A DNA stretch of 45,119 bases. Origin: Vicinamibacterales bacterium. GTDB taxonomy: Bacteria > Acidobacteriota > Vicinamibacteria > Vicinamibacterales > 2-12-FULL-66-21. How positions within the stretch are numbered: position 1 is the stretch's first letter; every line of letters begins with the position of its first letter. The stretch is taken from contig DASXLB010000051.1 in the NCBI GenBank assembly GCA_036496585.1, positions 1-45,119 on the forward strand, written 5' to 3'. This document shows, one piece after another, positions 33,455-42,573 of the stretch. Below the pieces are notes generated by a model. It saw nothing but the letters and a program-made list of their open reading frames with translations, was not told the DNA's origin and made no database searches. The position numbers and the translations under genes are program-made.

Positions 33455-35890
33455 TCACCCCTGTCGGAGCGCCGCTGACGGATCCACGCGGGCCGCCCGC
33501 CAGGCGGGCAGCATCGCCGCCGCCAGCGCCGCCGCGGCGATCACGGCTGCGGCTCGTACCAACGTCGGCCCGTCTTCCGGCGACACGCCCACGAGGAGTG
33601 CCTGCACGAGCCGCCCTGCCGGAACCGCGAGCGCGAGTCCGCCGGCGACTCCGAGCAGCGTCCACCCGAGGCAAGTCTGGACGATCCGCCGCGCTTCGAT
33701 CGTCGGCGACGATCCGAGCGCGAGGCGGATCCCGGTGTCCCGGATACCGCTTGCCACCAGCAGCGCGAGCAGCCCGTAAAGGCCCAGCGCGGCCAGCGCC
33801 ACCGCCGCGGCGGCCAGGCCGTTCAGCACGTGCGTCGTCGCCCGTCGCGTCACCATCTGTGCCGCCAGGATCGCCGACAGCGTCGACACGGTGTCGACCG
33901 GCAGGCCGGCGTCGATCCGCCGGATCGTCCGTCGGGCCGGCGCGGCCAGCCCCATTGGATCAGCGACCGTGCGCAGCAGCATCACGAGTTGCAGCTGGGG
34001 GAACTGGCGCGTGCTGATGTACACGGCCGGCTCGGACGGCGCCTCGAGTCCCCTGAACCGTTCGTTGCCGACGATCCCGACGATGCGGAACGCCGCGGGC
34101 AGCCGGACGTCCGGCCGGGCTCCCGCGGTGGATCCGGTTCGCAGCACGCGGTCGAGGGCCGGACCGTCCTGCAGGCGCGCGGCGAACGCCTCATTGACCA
34201 GCGCGGCCCCGTCGTGTGAATAGTCGTCCTGCTCGGTAAAGCTGCGGCCGCTGACGAGGGTGACGCCCATGGTCGCAAAGTATGACGGGCTGACGATGCG
34301 AAGCTGCGCGGCGTTCGAGGCGTCGTCGCGGCTGGCGGCGGAACCAGAGAGCGTGAAGGCATCGACCCAGCTCGCCTCGAGCGGATGGTCGTAGGCGAAC
34401 GCCGCGCCGGCGGCGCCAGGAAGGTGGCCGAGCGCGTCGGTCAACTCGCGTTCGACCGTGAGCACCCGCGCCGTCGACGTGTTGTAAGCCGTTCCGGCCA
34501 GCGTCACGCGGGCCACCAGCACGTTGTCGACGGCGAACCCGGCGTGCTGCCGCCGAACTGCGTCCAGTGACTGCTGCAGGAGCGCTGCCGCCGATACGAG
34601 CGCCATGGTGAAGGCGACCTGCGCGACCACCGCTACTCGAAACCAGCGGCTGCGGGCGAGCGGCGCCATGCCGCGCGGCGCCGGCGACGTCGATTGGCGC
34701 ATCCGCACGAACGGCCACGCCGCCAGTATCACCGTGCCGAACGCCGACACGGCGAACACACAGAGCAGGGTGCGTGCATCGAGGGAGGGGGCGGTCAGGA
34801 GCGGGACCGAGGGTGGCAGCAGCGACGGGATGTATGCGAGCGCCGCTTTCGACATCGCAAGGCCGGCGGCGGCGGCCACCGCGGCGAGCATCGCCGACTC
34901 GGTGACCAGTTGCCGCGCCAGCCTCGCGCGGCCGGCGCCGAGGGCGGCGCGCACCCCGAGTTCCGTACGGCGCTGCTCGATGCCGGAGCCCTGCAGCGCC
35001 GTGAGGTTGGCCGCCGCCACCAGGAGCACGGCCGCGGCCGCGCCCAGCAGCGCGAAGAGCGGGAGGCGCGCGTCACGTACGAACTGATCGCGGAACGGCC
35101 GCAGTGTGGCGCCGTGCGCGTCCGGGTCCGAGGCGTGTGCCATCCCGGTGAGCTCCGACTCGGCGTCGGCGATCGATCGGCCGTCGGCGAGGCGCCCGAC
35201 GACGCCGAGCACGTGCGCCCGCGAATTGCTGGCAAACGCGGCCGTCCGTGCGATCGGCACCCACAGCCGCCGCGACTCCGGTTCGAGCGTGACGGTGGCG
35301 GGGTTCTCAGGCCACGCGGGATAGACGCCGTCAGGCATCACGCCGACAATCGTGAAGGGCAGGCGCGCGAGCCTGACGTCGGCGCCGATGACGTCGGCGC
35401 GGCCGCCGAACCAATCGCGCCACAGCCCGGATGACAGGATCACGACGCGCGTGGCGCCGGGCTCGCCATCGGCCGCCGTGAAGTCGCGTCCGAGAGCCGG
35501 GCGGATGCCGAGCGTCGAAAAATAGTTGGTCGTGACGCGGACCCCGTCGACGATCGCCGGCCCGCTCGCTCCCTCGGCAAGAAAACCGACGCTGCCGAAC
35601 GCGGCGACGGACGACAGGGCGCGCGTCTCGTGTTCCCACTCGCCGAAACGGGACCCGGTGACCCGGGCCGGTTCCGTCCCGCCGCTGGCCCCGGTGTTTT
35701 CCCACGCAAACACCAGGCGATCGGCATGGGCGAACGGCAGCGGCCGCCAGAGCACGGCCGCCGCTACCGCGATCGTCGTGGTGACGGCGGCGATCGCGCC
35801 GGCCAGCGTCAGGATGATTGCCGCGGCAGGTGCGGGCCGCCGGCGGATCAGCCGCAACGCCCAACGGATGTCGGATGTGATTGTTCGCAC
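33455..35890 (-). CDS. ADOP-type orphan ABC permease (MacB/FtsX fold)
   Basis: 811 residues. An N-terminal segment (IRWALRLIRRRPAPAAAIILTLAGAIAAVT) and an ectodomain with FSTLGIRPALGRDFT and VVILSSGLWRDWFGG precede a first set of FtsX-like membrane segments around 285-385. A second MacB-type ectodomain follows (YFATMGVTLVSGRSFTEQDD), then the final three segments, ending RAARVDPSAALRQG. This duplicated layout without an ATPase partner is the acidobacterial duplicated orphan permease type. The ectodomains face outside the membrane. Its role is unknown. The GTG start lies 40 bp after the araA stop on the same strand. Confidence 0.88.
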   Translation of the reverse strand: MRTITSDIRWALRLIRRRPAPAAAIILTLAGAIAAVTTTIAVAAAVLWRPLPFAHADRLVFAWENTGASGGTEPARVTGSRFGEWEHETRALSSVAAFGSVGFLAEGASGPAIVDGVRVTTNYFSTLGIRPALGRDFTAADGEPGATRVVILSSGLWRDWFGGRADVIGADVRLARLPFTIVGVMPDGVYPAWPENPATVTLEPESRRLWVPIARTAAFASNSRAHVLGVVGRLADGRSIADAESELTGMAHASDPDAHGATLRPFRDQFVRDARLPLFALLGAAAAVLLVAAANLTALQGSGIEQRRTELGVRAALGAGRARLARQLVTESAMLAAVAAAAGLAMSKAALAYIPSLLPPSVPLLTAPSLDARTLLCVFAVSAFGTVILAAWPFVRMRQSTSPAPRGMAPLARSRWFRVAVVAQVAFTMALVSAAALLQQSLDAVRRQHAGFAVDNVLVARVTLAGTAYNTSTARVLTVERELTDALGHLPGAAGAAFAYDHPLEASWVDAFTLSGSAASRDDASNAAQLRIVSPSYFATMGVTLVSGRSFTEQDDYSHDGAALVNEAFAARLQDGPALDRVLRTGSTAGARPDVRLPAAFRIVGIVGNERFRGLEAPSEPAVYISTRQFPQLQLVMLLRTVADPMGLAAPARRTIRRIDAGLPVDTVSTLSAILAAQMVTRRATTHVLNGLAAAAVALAALGLYGLLALLVASGIRDTGIRLALGSSPTIEARRIVQTCLGWTLLGVAGGLALAVPAGRLVQALLVGVSPEDGPTLVRAAAVIAAAALAAAMLPAWRAARVDPSAALRQG

Positions 35891-35930
35891 ACGAGCCCCC
35901 GTCGCTTAGACGATGACCGCGAACCGGTCG

Positions 35931-37433
35931 TTAGCTCTGACGCCGAGCCAGCAGTTCCTGGATCGCGATCTGGGTGCGCACCTGCTCGAGCGAGGTGCCG
36001 CGCCCGATGCGCACGAACTCGATGCCGAGCAGGTCGGCATAGACCTGCAGGTATTCGGCGCCGATCTGCGTGGAGTAGCCGGTGTGATGCGCCCCGCCCG
36101 CCCAGAGCCACGCCTCGAGGCCGGTGGTGAAGTCCGGATGCGGGATCCACACCGCCTGGGCGACGGGCAGCTTTGGCATCGCGTGCGGCGCGTCGATCGT
36201 CGTCACTTCGTTGACGACCAGCCGGAAGCGATCGCCGAACTCGACCAGCGAGGCGTTGACGGCTTCGCCGGCGGCAGCGTTGAACACCAGCCGCGCCGGG
36301 TCGTCCTTGCCGCCGATCCCCAGCGGATGAATCTCGACGCGCGGCGTCCCTGCGGCGATCGACGGGCAGATCTCGAGCATGTGCGACCCGAGCACCATCT
36401 GGCGGCCGGTCTCGAGATGGTAGGTGTAGTCCTCCATGAAGCTGGTGCCGCCGGGCAGGCCATCGGCCATCAGTTTCATGGCGCGCACGAGCGCCGCGGT
36501 CTTCCAGTCGCCTTCCCCCGCAAACCCGTACCCGTCGGCCATCAGCCGCTGCGCCGCGAGACCGGGAAGCTGATCGAGGCCGAACAAGTCCTCGAAATTG
36601 GTGGTGAAGCCGAGATAGCCGCCAGCTTCGAGGAATCCACGGAGCGCGTGTTCGAGGCGTGCCTGCACTTTCAGCCGCTCGAGCTGTCGAGGCGTGTCGA
36701 GGAGCGCCGTGTCGATGGCGTACGTCCTCCGGTAGGTGTCGATGAGCGCGTCGACCTCGCCGGCGGAGACACGCGCGACCCGCTGCGCGAGTTCGCCGAC
36801 GCCGTAGGCGTTGACGCTCCAGCCGAAGCGGATCTGCGCCGCCACCTTGTCGCCGTCGGTGACTGCGACCTCGCGCATGTTGTCGCCGAACCGCGCGAAG
36901 CGGGCGCGGCGCCCTTCGCTCACCGCCGCGGCGACTCGCGTCCAGACGCCGAGGCGACGGACGGTGTCCGGATCCTCCCAGTGGCCGGCGACGATCGCCC
37001 GCTTCAGGCCGAGCCGCGCGGTGATGTGCGCGTACTCGCGGTCTCCATGCGCGCTCTGATTGAGGTTCATGAAGTCCATGTCGATCGCCGCCCACGGGAG
37101 GTCGCGGTTGAACTGGGTGTGAAACTGCAGCAGCGGCTTGGTGAGCGCCGACAGTCCGCGAACCCACATCTTGGCGGGGGAGAAGGTGTGCATCCAGGTG
37201 ATCACCCCGCCGCAGCCCGGATCCGCCGTGGCCGCTTCGAGCGTCACGGAAATGTCATCGGCGGTGGTGACCGTAGGCTTCCACACCAGCGGATAGGGCA
37301 GCGCGCCGCCGCGATTCAGGCCGTCCACCATGGCGCGGCTGTCGCGCGCGACGCGGTCCAGTGTGTCCGCGCCGTAGAGGTGCTGGCTGCCGGTGACGAA
37401 CCAGAATTGCAGATGGGGCTTGCTGACGATCAC
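35931..37433 (-). CDS. araA: L-arabinose isomerase
   Basis: 500 residues, the family length. The N-terminus QFWFVTGSQHLYGADTLDRV is the AraA signature; GVITWMHTFSPAKMWVRGL and TSFMEDYTYHLE follow, with the metal-binding histidine in GSHMLEICPSIA. It converts L-arabinose to L-ribulose with Mn2+. No other arabinose genes (araB, araD) are in the window, so the substrate role rests on the family. The start is a GTG; the reading frame is unbroken. Confidence 0.96.
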   Translation of the reverse strand: MIVSKPHLQFWFVTGSQHLYGADTLDRVARDSRAMVDGLNRGGALPYPLVWKPTVTTADDISVTLEAATADPGCGGVITWMHTFSPAKMWVRGLSALTKPLLQFHTQFNRDLPWAAIDMDFMNLNQSAHGDREYAHITARLGLKRAIVAGHWEDPDTVRRLGVWTRVAAAVSEGRRARFARFGDNMREVAVTDGDKVAAQIRFGWSVNAYGVGELAQRVARVSAGEVDALIDTYRRTYAIDTALLDTPRQLERLKVQARLEHALRGFLEAGGYLGFTTNFEDLFGLDQLPGLAAQRLMADGYGFAGEGDWKTAALVRAMKLMADGLPGGTSFMEDYTYHLETGRQMVLGSHMLEICPSIAAGTPRVEIHPLGIGGKDDPARLVFNAAAGEAVNASLVEFGDRFRLVVNEVTTIDAPHAMPKLPVAQAVWIPHPDFTTGLEAWLWAGGAHHTGYSTQIGAEYLQVYADLLGIEFVRIGRGTSLEQVRTQIAIQELLARRQS

Positions 37434-37594
37434 GCGGTGAGCCTAGCACGTACGAAGTAAACGGCCGGAGTGACGGAGGAGTCTAACCAGGATGAGCGGC
37501 GGTGGCCTCGGGCCCCAAGTGCGGGTGCCCGGATCGCTCGCATTACTCCTCCCGTCCGTCGCCGCCGCTCGTCCATCGGGTTCAGCCGATCGCG
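37434..37594 (+). other. Intergenic gap between araA and the GlcG-like gene
   Basis: 161 bp. GACGGAGGAGT near 37475 has an imperfect mirrored copy ACTCCTCCCGTCCGTC near 37546-37561, a possible stem loop at the end of the GlcG-like gene. I see no ORF or -10 box. Confidence 0.4.
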
Positions 37595-38068
37595 TTACTT
37601 CAGGCGATCGCGGATCTTCTCCACACCCGCCGTGGCGCAGGCTTCGTCCGCCGCCGGCCCGTTTGGCCCTGACACGGCAATCGCTGCCACGATCTCGTCG
37701 CCGATCCTGATCGGCAATCCGCCGGCAAACGTAATGAGACTGGCGTCCCCCTCGATCGGCGGCGCGCCACGTCCCTGCGGTCCGACCTGCGCTCCGAACT
37801 GGCCGGACGACATACCTTTCTTGATCACCGTGTAGGCCTTCCGCCGTGCGAACTCGATCAAATTCGCGCGGCTGCCGTCGCTGACCAGGATCACCTTGGG
37901 ATTCGACCCGGTGTCCATCACTTCGACGACCGCCGGACCGGCCGGTTGACAGCTCGCAAGCGCAGCCTGCGCCGCCTCGAGCGCCAGCGGGTAAGGAAGA
38001 ATTTTCACCGTCGTCGTGCCGGCCTGCAGCCAGCCGAACAGCAGGAGTATGGAATATGTGATGCGCAT
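37595..38068 (-). CDS. GlcG/HbpS-family protein with a signal peptide
   Basis: 157 residues. The signal peptide is MRITYSILLLFGWLQAGTTT. The domain pattern is PLALEAAQAALASCQPAGPAVVEVMDTGSNPKVILVSDGSRA, then GGLPIRIGDEIVAAIAVSGPNGPAADEACATAGVEKI, the GlcG/HbpS fold that in some members binds haem or glycolate-related ligands. The signal peptide places it outside the cytoplasm. The ligand is unknown. It is divergent from the PQQ-like gene. Confidence 0.8.
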   Translation of the reverse strand: MRITYSILLLFGWLQAGTTTVKILPYPLALEAAQAALASCQPAGPAVVEVMDTGSNPKVILVSDGSRANLIEFARRKAYTVIKKGMSSGQFGAQVGPQGRGAPPIEGDASLITFAGGLPIRIGDEIVAAIAVSGPNGPAADEACATAGVEKIRDRLK

Positions 38069-38085
38069 CGGGTTGGGGCAGAGCG

Positions 38086-38091
38086 TACACT
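38086..38091 (+). promoter_or_regulatory. -10-like box upstream of the PQQ-like gene
   Basis: TACACT ends 7 nt before an in-frame GTG at 38099, which would add 35 residues to the protein. From the ATG at 38204 it would give a 5' leader of about 105 nt. The two readings cannot be separated by eye. Confidence 0.4.
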
Positions 38092-38203
38092 AAACATCGT
38101 GATCGCCCGACTCAGAACTGTAAGGGTGTGGACGGCCGGCGACCTGCGCGGGCCGGAAAACGGGTTGGGGGCGCGCGGCCCGGTGCTTGCGTGCGCGGTC
38201 GGC

Positions 38204-39841
38204 ATGTTCAAGTTTCGCCGAAGCTTCGCGTGGATGGCGATCGCTGCCGTGTTCGTTCTATCCGGGCCCGACATGATGTCGGCCGGCGGCGCCGACGTGG
38301 TCACGTATCACAACGACGTGGCACGTACCGGCCGGAACCTCAACGAGACCACGCTGGCGCCGGCGACGGTGAACGCGACCAACTTCGGCAAGCAGACATT
38401 CTTCAACACCGACGGCAAGGTCGACGCGCAGCCGCTTCATTTGAGCGGCGTGTCGATTCCAGGGCTCGGCGCCCGCAATGTCATCTACGTCGCGACCGAA
38501 CACGACTCGGTCTATGCCTTCGACACCGCGTCGGGCGCGACGTTGTGGTCCGTGTCGCTGCTCGGCGCTGGCGAGACGACCAGTGATGCGCGCGGCTGCT
38601 CGCAGGTGACCCCGGAGATCGGCATCACGTCGACGCCGGTGATCGATCGGACGCGGGGACCCAACGGTGCAATCTACGTGATCGCGATGTCGAAGACGTC
38701 GGCCGGCGGCTACGTCCAGCGGCTGCACGCGCTCGACGTGGTGCTCGGCACGGAGCTGTTCGGCGGCCCGCAGACGGTCCAGGCCACGTATCCGGGATCA
38801 GGCGCGGGCAGCTCTGGAGGAGTGGTCCCCTTCGATCCCAAGCAGTACGAAGAACGCGCGGGCCTGCTCGAGGTGAATGGACGGATCGTCACCGTCTGGA
38901 CGTCCCACTGCGACATCGATCCCTACACCGGCTGGGTGATGGCTTTCGATCCGGCCACGCTGGCCGGAACGGCTGTCCTCAACCTCACCCCCAACGGATC
39001 ACGAGGCGGTTTGTGGATGGCGGGCGCCGGCCCGGCGGCGGATCCGCTCGGCAATGTCTACGTGCTCGACGGCAACGGCACGTTCGACACCACCCTCAAC
39101 GGCGCCGGATTCCCGGGCAGCGGCGATTTCGGCAACGCCTTCATCAAGCTGGCGACGGCGGGCGGACTGTCTGTCGCCGACTATTTCGCGACGTTCGACA
39201 CCGTGTCGGCCTCGAACGCCGACACCGATCTCGGCTCCGGCGGCGCGATGGTGTTTCCGGATCTCGTCGACGTCAACGGCGTCACGCGCCATCTGGCGGT
39301 CGGTGCCGGCAAGGACGGCCACATCTACGTCGTCGATCGCGACGCGATGGGCAAATGGAATGCGTCGGCGAACCAGAACTATCAGGACATCGCCGGCGCG
39401 CTGGGCGGATCCGTCTTCTCGATGCCCGCCTACTTCAGCAACACCCTCTATTACGGCGCCAGCGGCGCCAAGCTGAAGGCGTTTCCGATCGTCAACGCTC
39501 GAGTGGGTGCGACCGCGTCCTCGAGCACGGCGGTCTCGTTCGCGTATCCGGGCACCACGCCTGGCGTGTCGGCGTCCGGGTCGGTGAACGCCATCGTCTG
39601 GGCCGTCGAGAACAAGAATCCCGCGGTCCTGCATGCCTACGACGCGGCGAATCTGGCACTCGAGTTGTACAACTCCACCCAGGCGGCCGGCGGCCGCGAC
39701 GGCTTCGGGGCCGGCAACAAGTTCATCACCCCGACGATCGTGAACGGCCACGTCTACGTCGGCACGCCGACCGGCGTCGCCGCGTTCGGCATGCTCAACT
39801 CGGTGCCGAGCGCGCCGACGAACCTGCGCATCATCCGGTAA
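38204..39841 (+). CDS. Secreted PQQ-like/beta-propeller repeat protein
   Basis: 545 residues. The signal peptide is MFKFRRSFAWMAIAAVFVLSG. Repeats of the PQQ-enzyme-like type follow (VIYVATEHDSVYAFDTASGATLWSVSLLG; HIYVVDRDAMGKWN; VYVGTPTGVAAFG). No catalytic residue set is clear, so it is likely a binding or structural propeller. The protein ends VPSAPTNLRIIR, the opening of a fibronectin III-like domain that is not there. Start at ATG 38204 for the normal signal peptide; GTG 38099 is the alternative. The last 11 bp overlap the 3' end of the ankyrin gene on the other strand. Confidence 0.8.
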   Translation: MFKFRRSFAWMAIAAVFVLSGPDMMSAGGADVVTYHNDVARTGRNLNETTLAPATVNATNFGKQTFFNTDGKVDAQPLHLSGVSIPGLGARNVIYVATEHDSVYAFDTASGATLWSVSLLGAGETTSDARGCSQVTPEIGITSTPVIDRTRGPNGAIYVIAMSKTSAGGYVQRLHALDVVLGTELFGGPQTVQATYPGSGAGSSGGVVPFDPKQYEERAGLLEVNGRIVTVWTSHCDIDPYTGWVMAFDPATLAGTAVLNLTPNGSRGGLWMAGAGPAADPLGNVYVLDGNGTFDTTLNGAGFPGSGDFGNAFIKLATAGGLSVADYFATFDTVSASNADTDLGSGGAMVFPDLVDVNGVTRHLAVGAGKDGHIYVVDRDAMGKWNASANQNYQDIAGALGGSVFSMPAYFSNTLYYGASGAKLKAFPIVNARVGATASSSTAVSFAYPGTTPGVSASGSVNAIVWAVENKNPAVLHAYDAANLALELYNSTQAAGGRDGFGAGNKFITPTIVNGHVYVGTPTGVAAFGMLNSVPSAPTNLRIIR

Positions 39842-41417
39842 CCCCGGCGTCGCGCAGCAGCGCCGCGAGTCCGTCGAGCGTGCGCTCCACGTCCGGCGCG
39901 GCCGGCGGCGGCGTCCATGTGAGCGGCGTACCCGCCTCGATCAGCAGCCGGGCCGCGGCGACGAAGCCGTCATCGTGGTTCCCGGAGCTATGGCTCCGAC
40001 CCTCGACGGCCCAGACGAGCGGCGGCGCGGAAAACATGCCGTCCACGGCGTGCACGTCGGCGGCGTGCGCCAGCAGCACGCGAACGGCGTCGGGATGTCC
40101 GCCCATCGCGGCGCGATGGAGCGGGGTGACCTGATCCTTGTCGCGGGCGTTCACATCGAATCCGCAGTCGAGCATCGTGTCGAGCGCTGCGGCGTCACCG
40201 CTTTCGGCGGGTCGGTGCAGCATCTGGTGGTGGATGGGAGTGAGCTGCCGGGGCAGCGACGGATCCGCCGCGAGCATCGCGTCGGCGGCCGATCGATCAG
40301 CGCGCGCGCAGGCGGCGAGGAACTGCTCGAGGGGCGACAGCTCACTGATCGCGCCGTGCTTTAGCAGACACGCGGCCACCTCGCCATTGCCGTAGAGCGC
40401 GGCGACGGTGTGCGGAGTGGCGCCGTCCTTTCGCCGGCGTCCGAGATCGGCGCCGTGCGCGATGAGCTGTTCCGCCATCGCGGCGTTCCACCGGCGCGCC
40501 GCCACGTGCAGTGGCGCTTCGTCGTCCTCGCCCCATGCGAGGTTCGGATCGGCGCCGTGGTCGAGCAGCCAGTATTCCCCCTCTGGCGGACGCGCCCAGG
40601 TCATCGAATATACGAGAGGCGGCACGCCGCGCGGACTCCGGTCGGGGTCGAGGCCGTAGCGGCGCAGCAATTCGAGCGCGGCGATGTTGGCGCTTCCGGC
40701 GGCAATGTGCGCCGTCACGCCGTCGGTCGGATTGGCCCCGGCGTCGAGCAGCAGTTCGGCGAGCGGCAGATGGCCGATGACGCAGACTGCACCCCAGAGC
40801 GCGGTGCGGGGCAGCTCGGGATGCCAGTTCCAGTGATATTCGGCATTCGGGTTTGCGCCGAGGTCCAGCAGGCGCCGTGCGATGGCGACGAGCGCCTCGA
40901 GCCGGGCGGGCTCGCCCCGGTGCATTGCGGTGTGGCATACGTAGAGCAGCGGCTCCCACTTCTGCACGCCGCCCGCCTGCGTGGCGAGAGCGGGATCCCG
41001 CGTCAGCCGCGCGTCGACGGCGGCGGCGTCGCCCAGGACGATGGCGGTCTGCAGGGTCGCGATCGTGATGCCGGGGTGCAGCGCGAGCAGGCGGTCGGCG
41101 CGCCCCGCTGCTTCGTCGGTCGCGCAACGCACGAATTCGTCGACGGCCGCGTCGAGCGACAGCGTCCGCGCCTCGATTTCCTCGCGCAGCGCGTTCCACG
41201 AGTCGAAGCCGTACTCCCGCGCGATGACCGACTGCGCGTCGTGCAGCGCCAGCGCCGCCGCGTCGATTGCGGCGGCCGGGCGGTCCACGAGTGATGGCAG
41301 CGCCGTGAATCGCTGCAGCGCCGTCGCGTCCAGCGCCTGTGCGGCGTCGAGGAGCGACTTCGCCTGCTTCTTCAGGTTGTCGAGATTCGGACGGGCGGGC
41401 AGTACTCGCGTTGGCAT
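39831..41417 (-). CDS. Ankyrin-repeat protein
   Basis: 528 residues. An N-terminal helical part (MPTRVLPARPNLDNLKKQAKSLLDAAQALDATALQRF) precedes repeated ankyrin units: LDLGANPNAEYH, LLDAGANPTDGVTAHIAA, LLDHGADPNLAWGEDDEAPLHVAARR, AHGADLGRRRKDGATPHTVAALYGNGEVA, CGFDVNARDKDQVTPLHRAAMGGHPDAVRVLLAHAADVHAVDG. It is a protein-protein interaction scaffold; no signal peptide is seen. GGAGG stands 7 nt before the ATG. It is transcribed from the promoter at 41577-41549. The interaction partner is unknown. Confidence 0.9.
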   Translation of the reverse strand: MPTRVLPARPNLDNLKKQAKSLLDAAQALDATALQRFTALPSLVDRPAAAIDAAALALHDAQSVIAREYGFDSWNALREEIEARTLSLDAAVDEFVRCATDEAAGRADRLLALHPGITIATLQTAIVLGDAAAVDARLTRDPALATQAGGVQKWEPLLYVCHTAMHRGEPARLEALVAIARRLLDLGANPNAEYHWNWHPELPRTALWGAVCVIGHLPLAELLLDAGANPTDGVTAHIAAGSANIAALELLRRYGLDPDRSPRGVPPLVYSMTWARPPEGEYWLLDHGADPNLAWGEDDEAPLHVAARRWNAAMAEQLIAHGADLGRRRKDGATPHTVAALYGNGEVAACLLKHGAISELSPLEQFLAACARADRSAADAMLAADPSLPRQLTPIHHQMLHRPAESGDAAALDTMLDCGFDVNARDKDQVTPLHRAAMGGHPDAVRVLLAHAADVHAVDGMFSAPPLVWAVEGRSHSSGNHDDGFVAAARLLIEAGTPLTWTPPPAAPDVERTLDGLAALLRDAGVTG

Positions 41418-41776
41418 ACGACCTCCATGCTTTGGCCCTGTGGTTCGCAGACAGGTGGCACGGCGGTCAGTGGCCGTTGTTGAGCAGCGATGATGGTGGG
41501 CTTGGCCCTTCGCGCGAACCCGCGGGCGCCCTTTACGCGCCCGCGATCACACTAGCGCCCCGGCCGTCGCGTGTCAAACCGGCAGCGAGGGCGCCGAGAG
41601 GACTCGACGGCCGGACGGCTCGCTGTGAGTCCGCCCGCTGAGGAGCCGTTTGGACAGGGGACCGCACCGAGGATCGGGTCCGTCAGCGCGCGAACGGCCG
41701 CGGGAGGGCGCCGCCTCCGGCGGACCGGAGATCCGCCACGGCTTTCCGGAGGAGGCGTGCTTCCGGCGGATCCGAA
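41418..41776 (-). other. 359-bp gap with the ankyrin leader, no gene seen
   Basis: It holds the promoter above and a hairpin at the start of the leader: CGGGCGC and GCGCCCG (41523-41529, 41537-41543) with a 7-nt loop. Towards 41776 are short palindromes of CCGGAGG/CCTCCGG type near the 3' end of the DUF2780-like gene, possibly its terminator. The remaining bases have no start codon with a convincing frame. Confidence 0.5.
41549..41577 (-). promoter_or_regulatory. Promoter of the ankyrin gene
   Basis: Minus strand TTGACA (41577-41572) and TAGTGT (41554-41549) with a 17-bp spacer: the best -35 box in the window. Start near 41542 gives a leader of about 125 nt. Confidence 0.6.
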
Positions 41777-42292
41777 TTACTTGAGGGCGCCGGCGAGTAG
41801 CTTGCCGACGTCCGCGCCCCCCGATTTCGTGACGAACGAGGTGAGTACAGGTATCGCCTTGCCCACCATGTCTGGGCTCAGGCCGAGCGACTGGAATGCG
41901 GTGGCGGCGTTGGCGAGTCCGCCGGCGGTTCCGGCCATCTGCGCCAGTGCCGCTGCTCCGGACTTGCCGCCGCCTTTCCCGCCGGCGGGTGCGGCCTTCA
42001 ACAGCGCCTGCATCCCGGGCACCGCCTTCGATACTTGCGCGAAGTCAGTCGCGCTCATCTTTGTCTTCGCCACGCCGAAGAGCGCGCCGGCCGCGCCGGC
42101 CGCCTGCTCCGGCGTCGAGCCGAGTTCCTTCGCCAGGTTCGCCGTCAGATCGGGACTGGCGCTCGCGGCGGCGGAGGCAGCGGCGCTCGGCTTCGGAGCA
42201 TCCGCCGGAGCCTGCGCCAGACTCGCCGTTGCCACGAGACAGGTGGCGACACTGATCAGACCAACGCGGGGTGAGAATCTGTGACCGAACAT
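41777..42292 (-). CDS. Secreted DUF2780-like protein
   Basis: 171 residues. Signal peptide MFGHRFSPRVGLISVATCLVATASLAQA, then an alanine/serine-rich linker (PKPSAAASAAASASP). The conserved part is LTANLAKELGSTPEQAAGAAGALFGVAKTKMSATDFAQVSKAVPGMQALL, which matches the DUF2780 style of AKxKLS...DFxxVxxxVPGMxxLL. The function is unknown. GAGGAGC lies 6 nt before the ATG. Confidence 0.8.
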   Translation of the reverse strand: MFGHRFSPRVGLISVATCLVATASLAQAPADAPKPSAAASAAASASPDLTANLAKELGSTPEQAAGAAGALFGVAKTKMSATDFAQVSKAVPGMQALLKAAPAGGKGGGKSGAAALAQMAGTAGGLANAATAFQSLGLSPDMVGKAIPVLTSFVTKSGGADVGKLLAGALK

Positions 42293-42497
42293 GCTGCGCT
42301 CCTCGCTGCCGGCGCGGACCGGCTCCGGTATGTCGTAGGTGTCCGAAGACCGCCGCGCGCCCGCGGAGCGGATTCCTCCGCAATTGCTCGCTTAGCGCCC
42401 CGGTGGCGCCGCTTGAGAGCACACTGCGTACCACCGCGATTGGCTGGCAGTGCCGGTGTCAATTGGGGTACACTGAGGGTTCGACTTTCCCCGAAAT

Positions 42498-42573
42498 GGG
42501 CCTGTAGCGCAGCTGGGAGCGCGCCTGAATGGCATTCAGGAGGTCACCGGTTCGATCCCGGTCAGGTCCACCA
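42498..42573 (+). tRNA. tRNA-Ala (anticodon GGC)
   Basis: 76 nt including encoded CCA (42571-42573). The acceptor pair is GGGCCTG/CAGGTCC. Anticodon loop ATGGCAT at 42529-42535 with anticodon GGC (42531-42533) is closed by CCTGA/TCAGG, and the T arm is CCGG TTCGATC CCGG. Its 3' half is the antisense coding sequence for the last residues of the recombinase gene. A TACACT (42469-42474), 24 nt upstream, is a possible -10 box. Confidence 0.97.
42536..42573. other. Probable attachment site: tRNA-Ala 3' end shared with the recombinase gene
   Basis: The 38 bp from the anticodon arm to CCA serve two roles: tRNA 3' half and recombinase 3' end. An element inserted here would keep the tRNA intact. A second copy of the tRNA 3' end, the expected right attachment site, is not found between 42574 and 45119, so the element continues past the window. 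Confidence 0.6.

Noticed and set aside
37946-38203. Longer N-terminus for the PQQ-like protein.
   Set aside because: The extension overlaps the GlcG-like gene. ATG 38204 gives a normal signal peptide. The GTG at 38099 is kept only as an alternative.
41577-42284. A 237-residue ORF and others on the plus strand opposite the DUF2780-like gene.
   Set aside because: The minus-strand frame has a signal peptide and a DUF2780-like conserved core. The plus frames have low-complexity Ala/Pro/Arg content.
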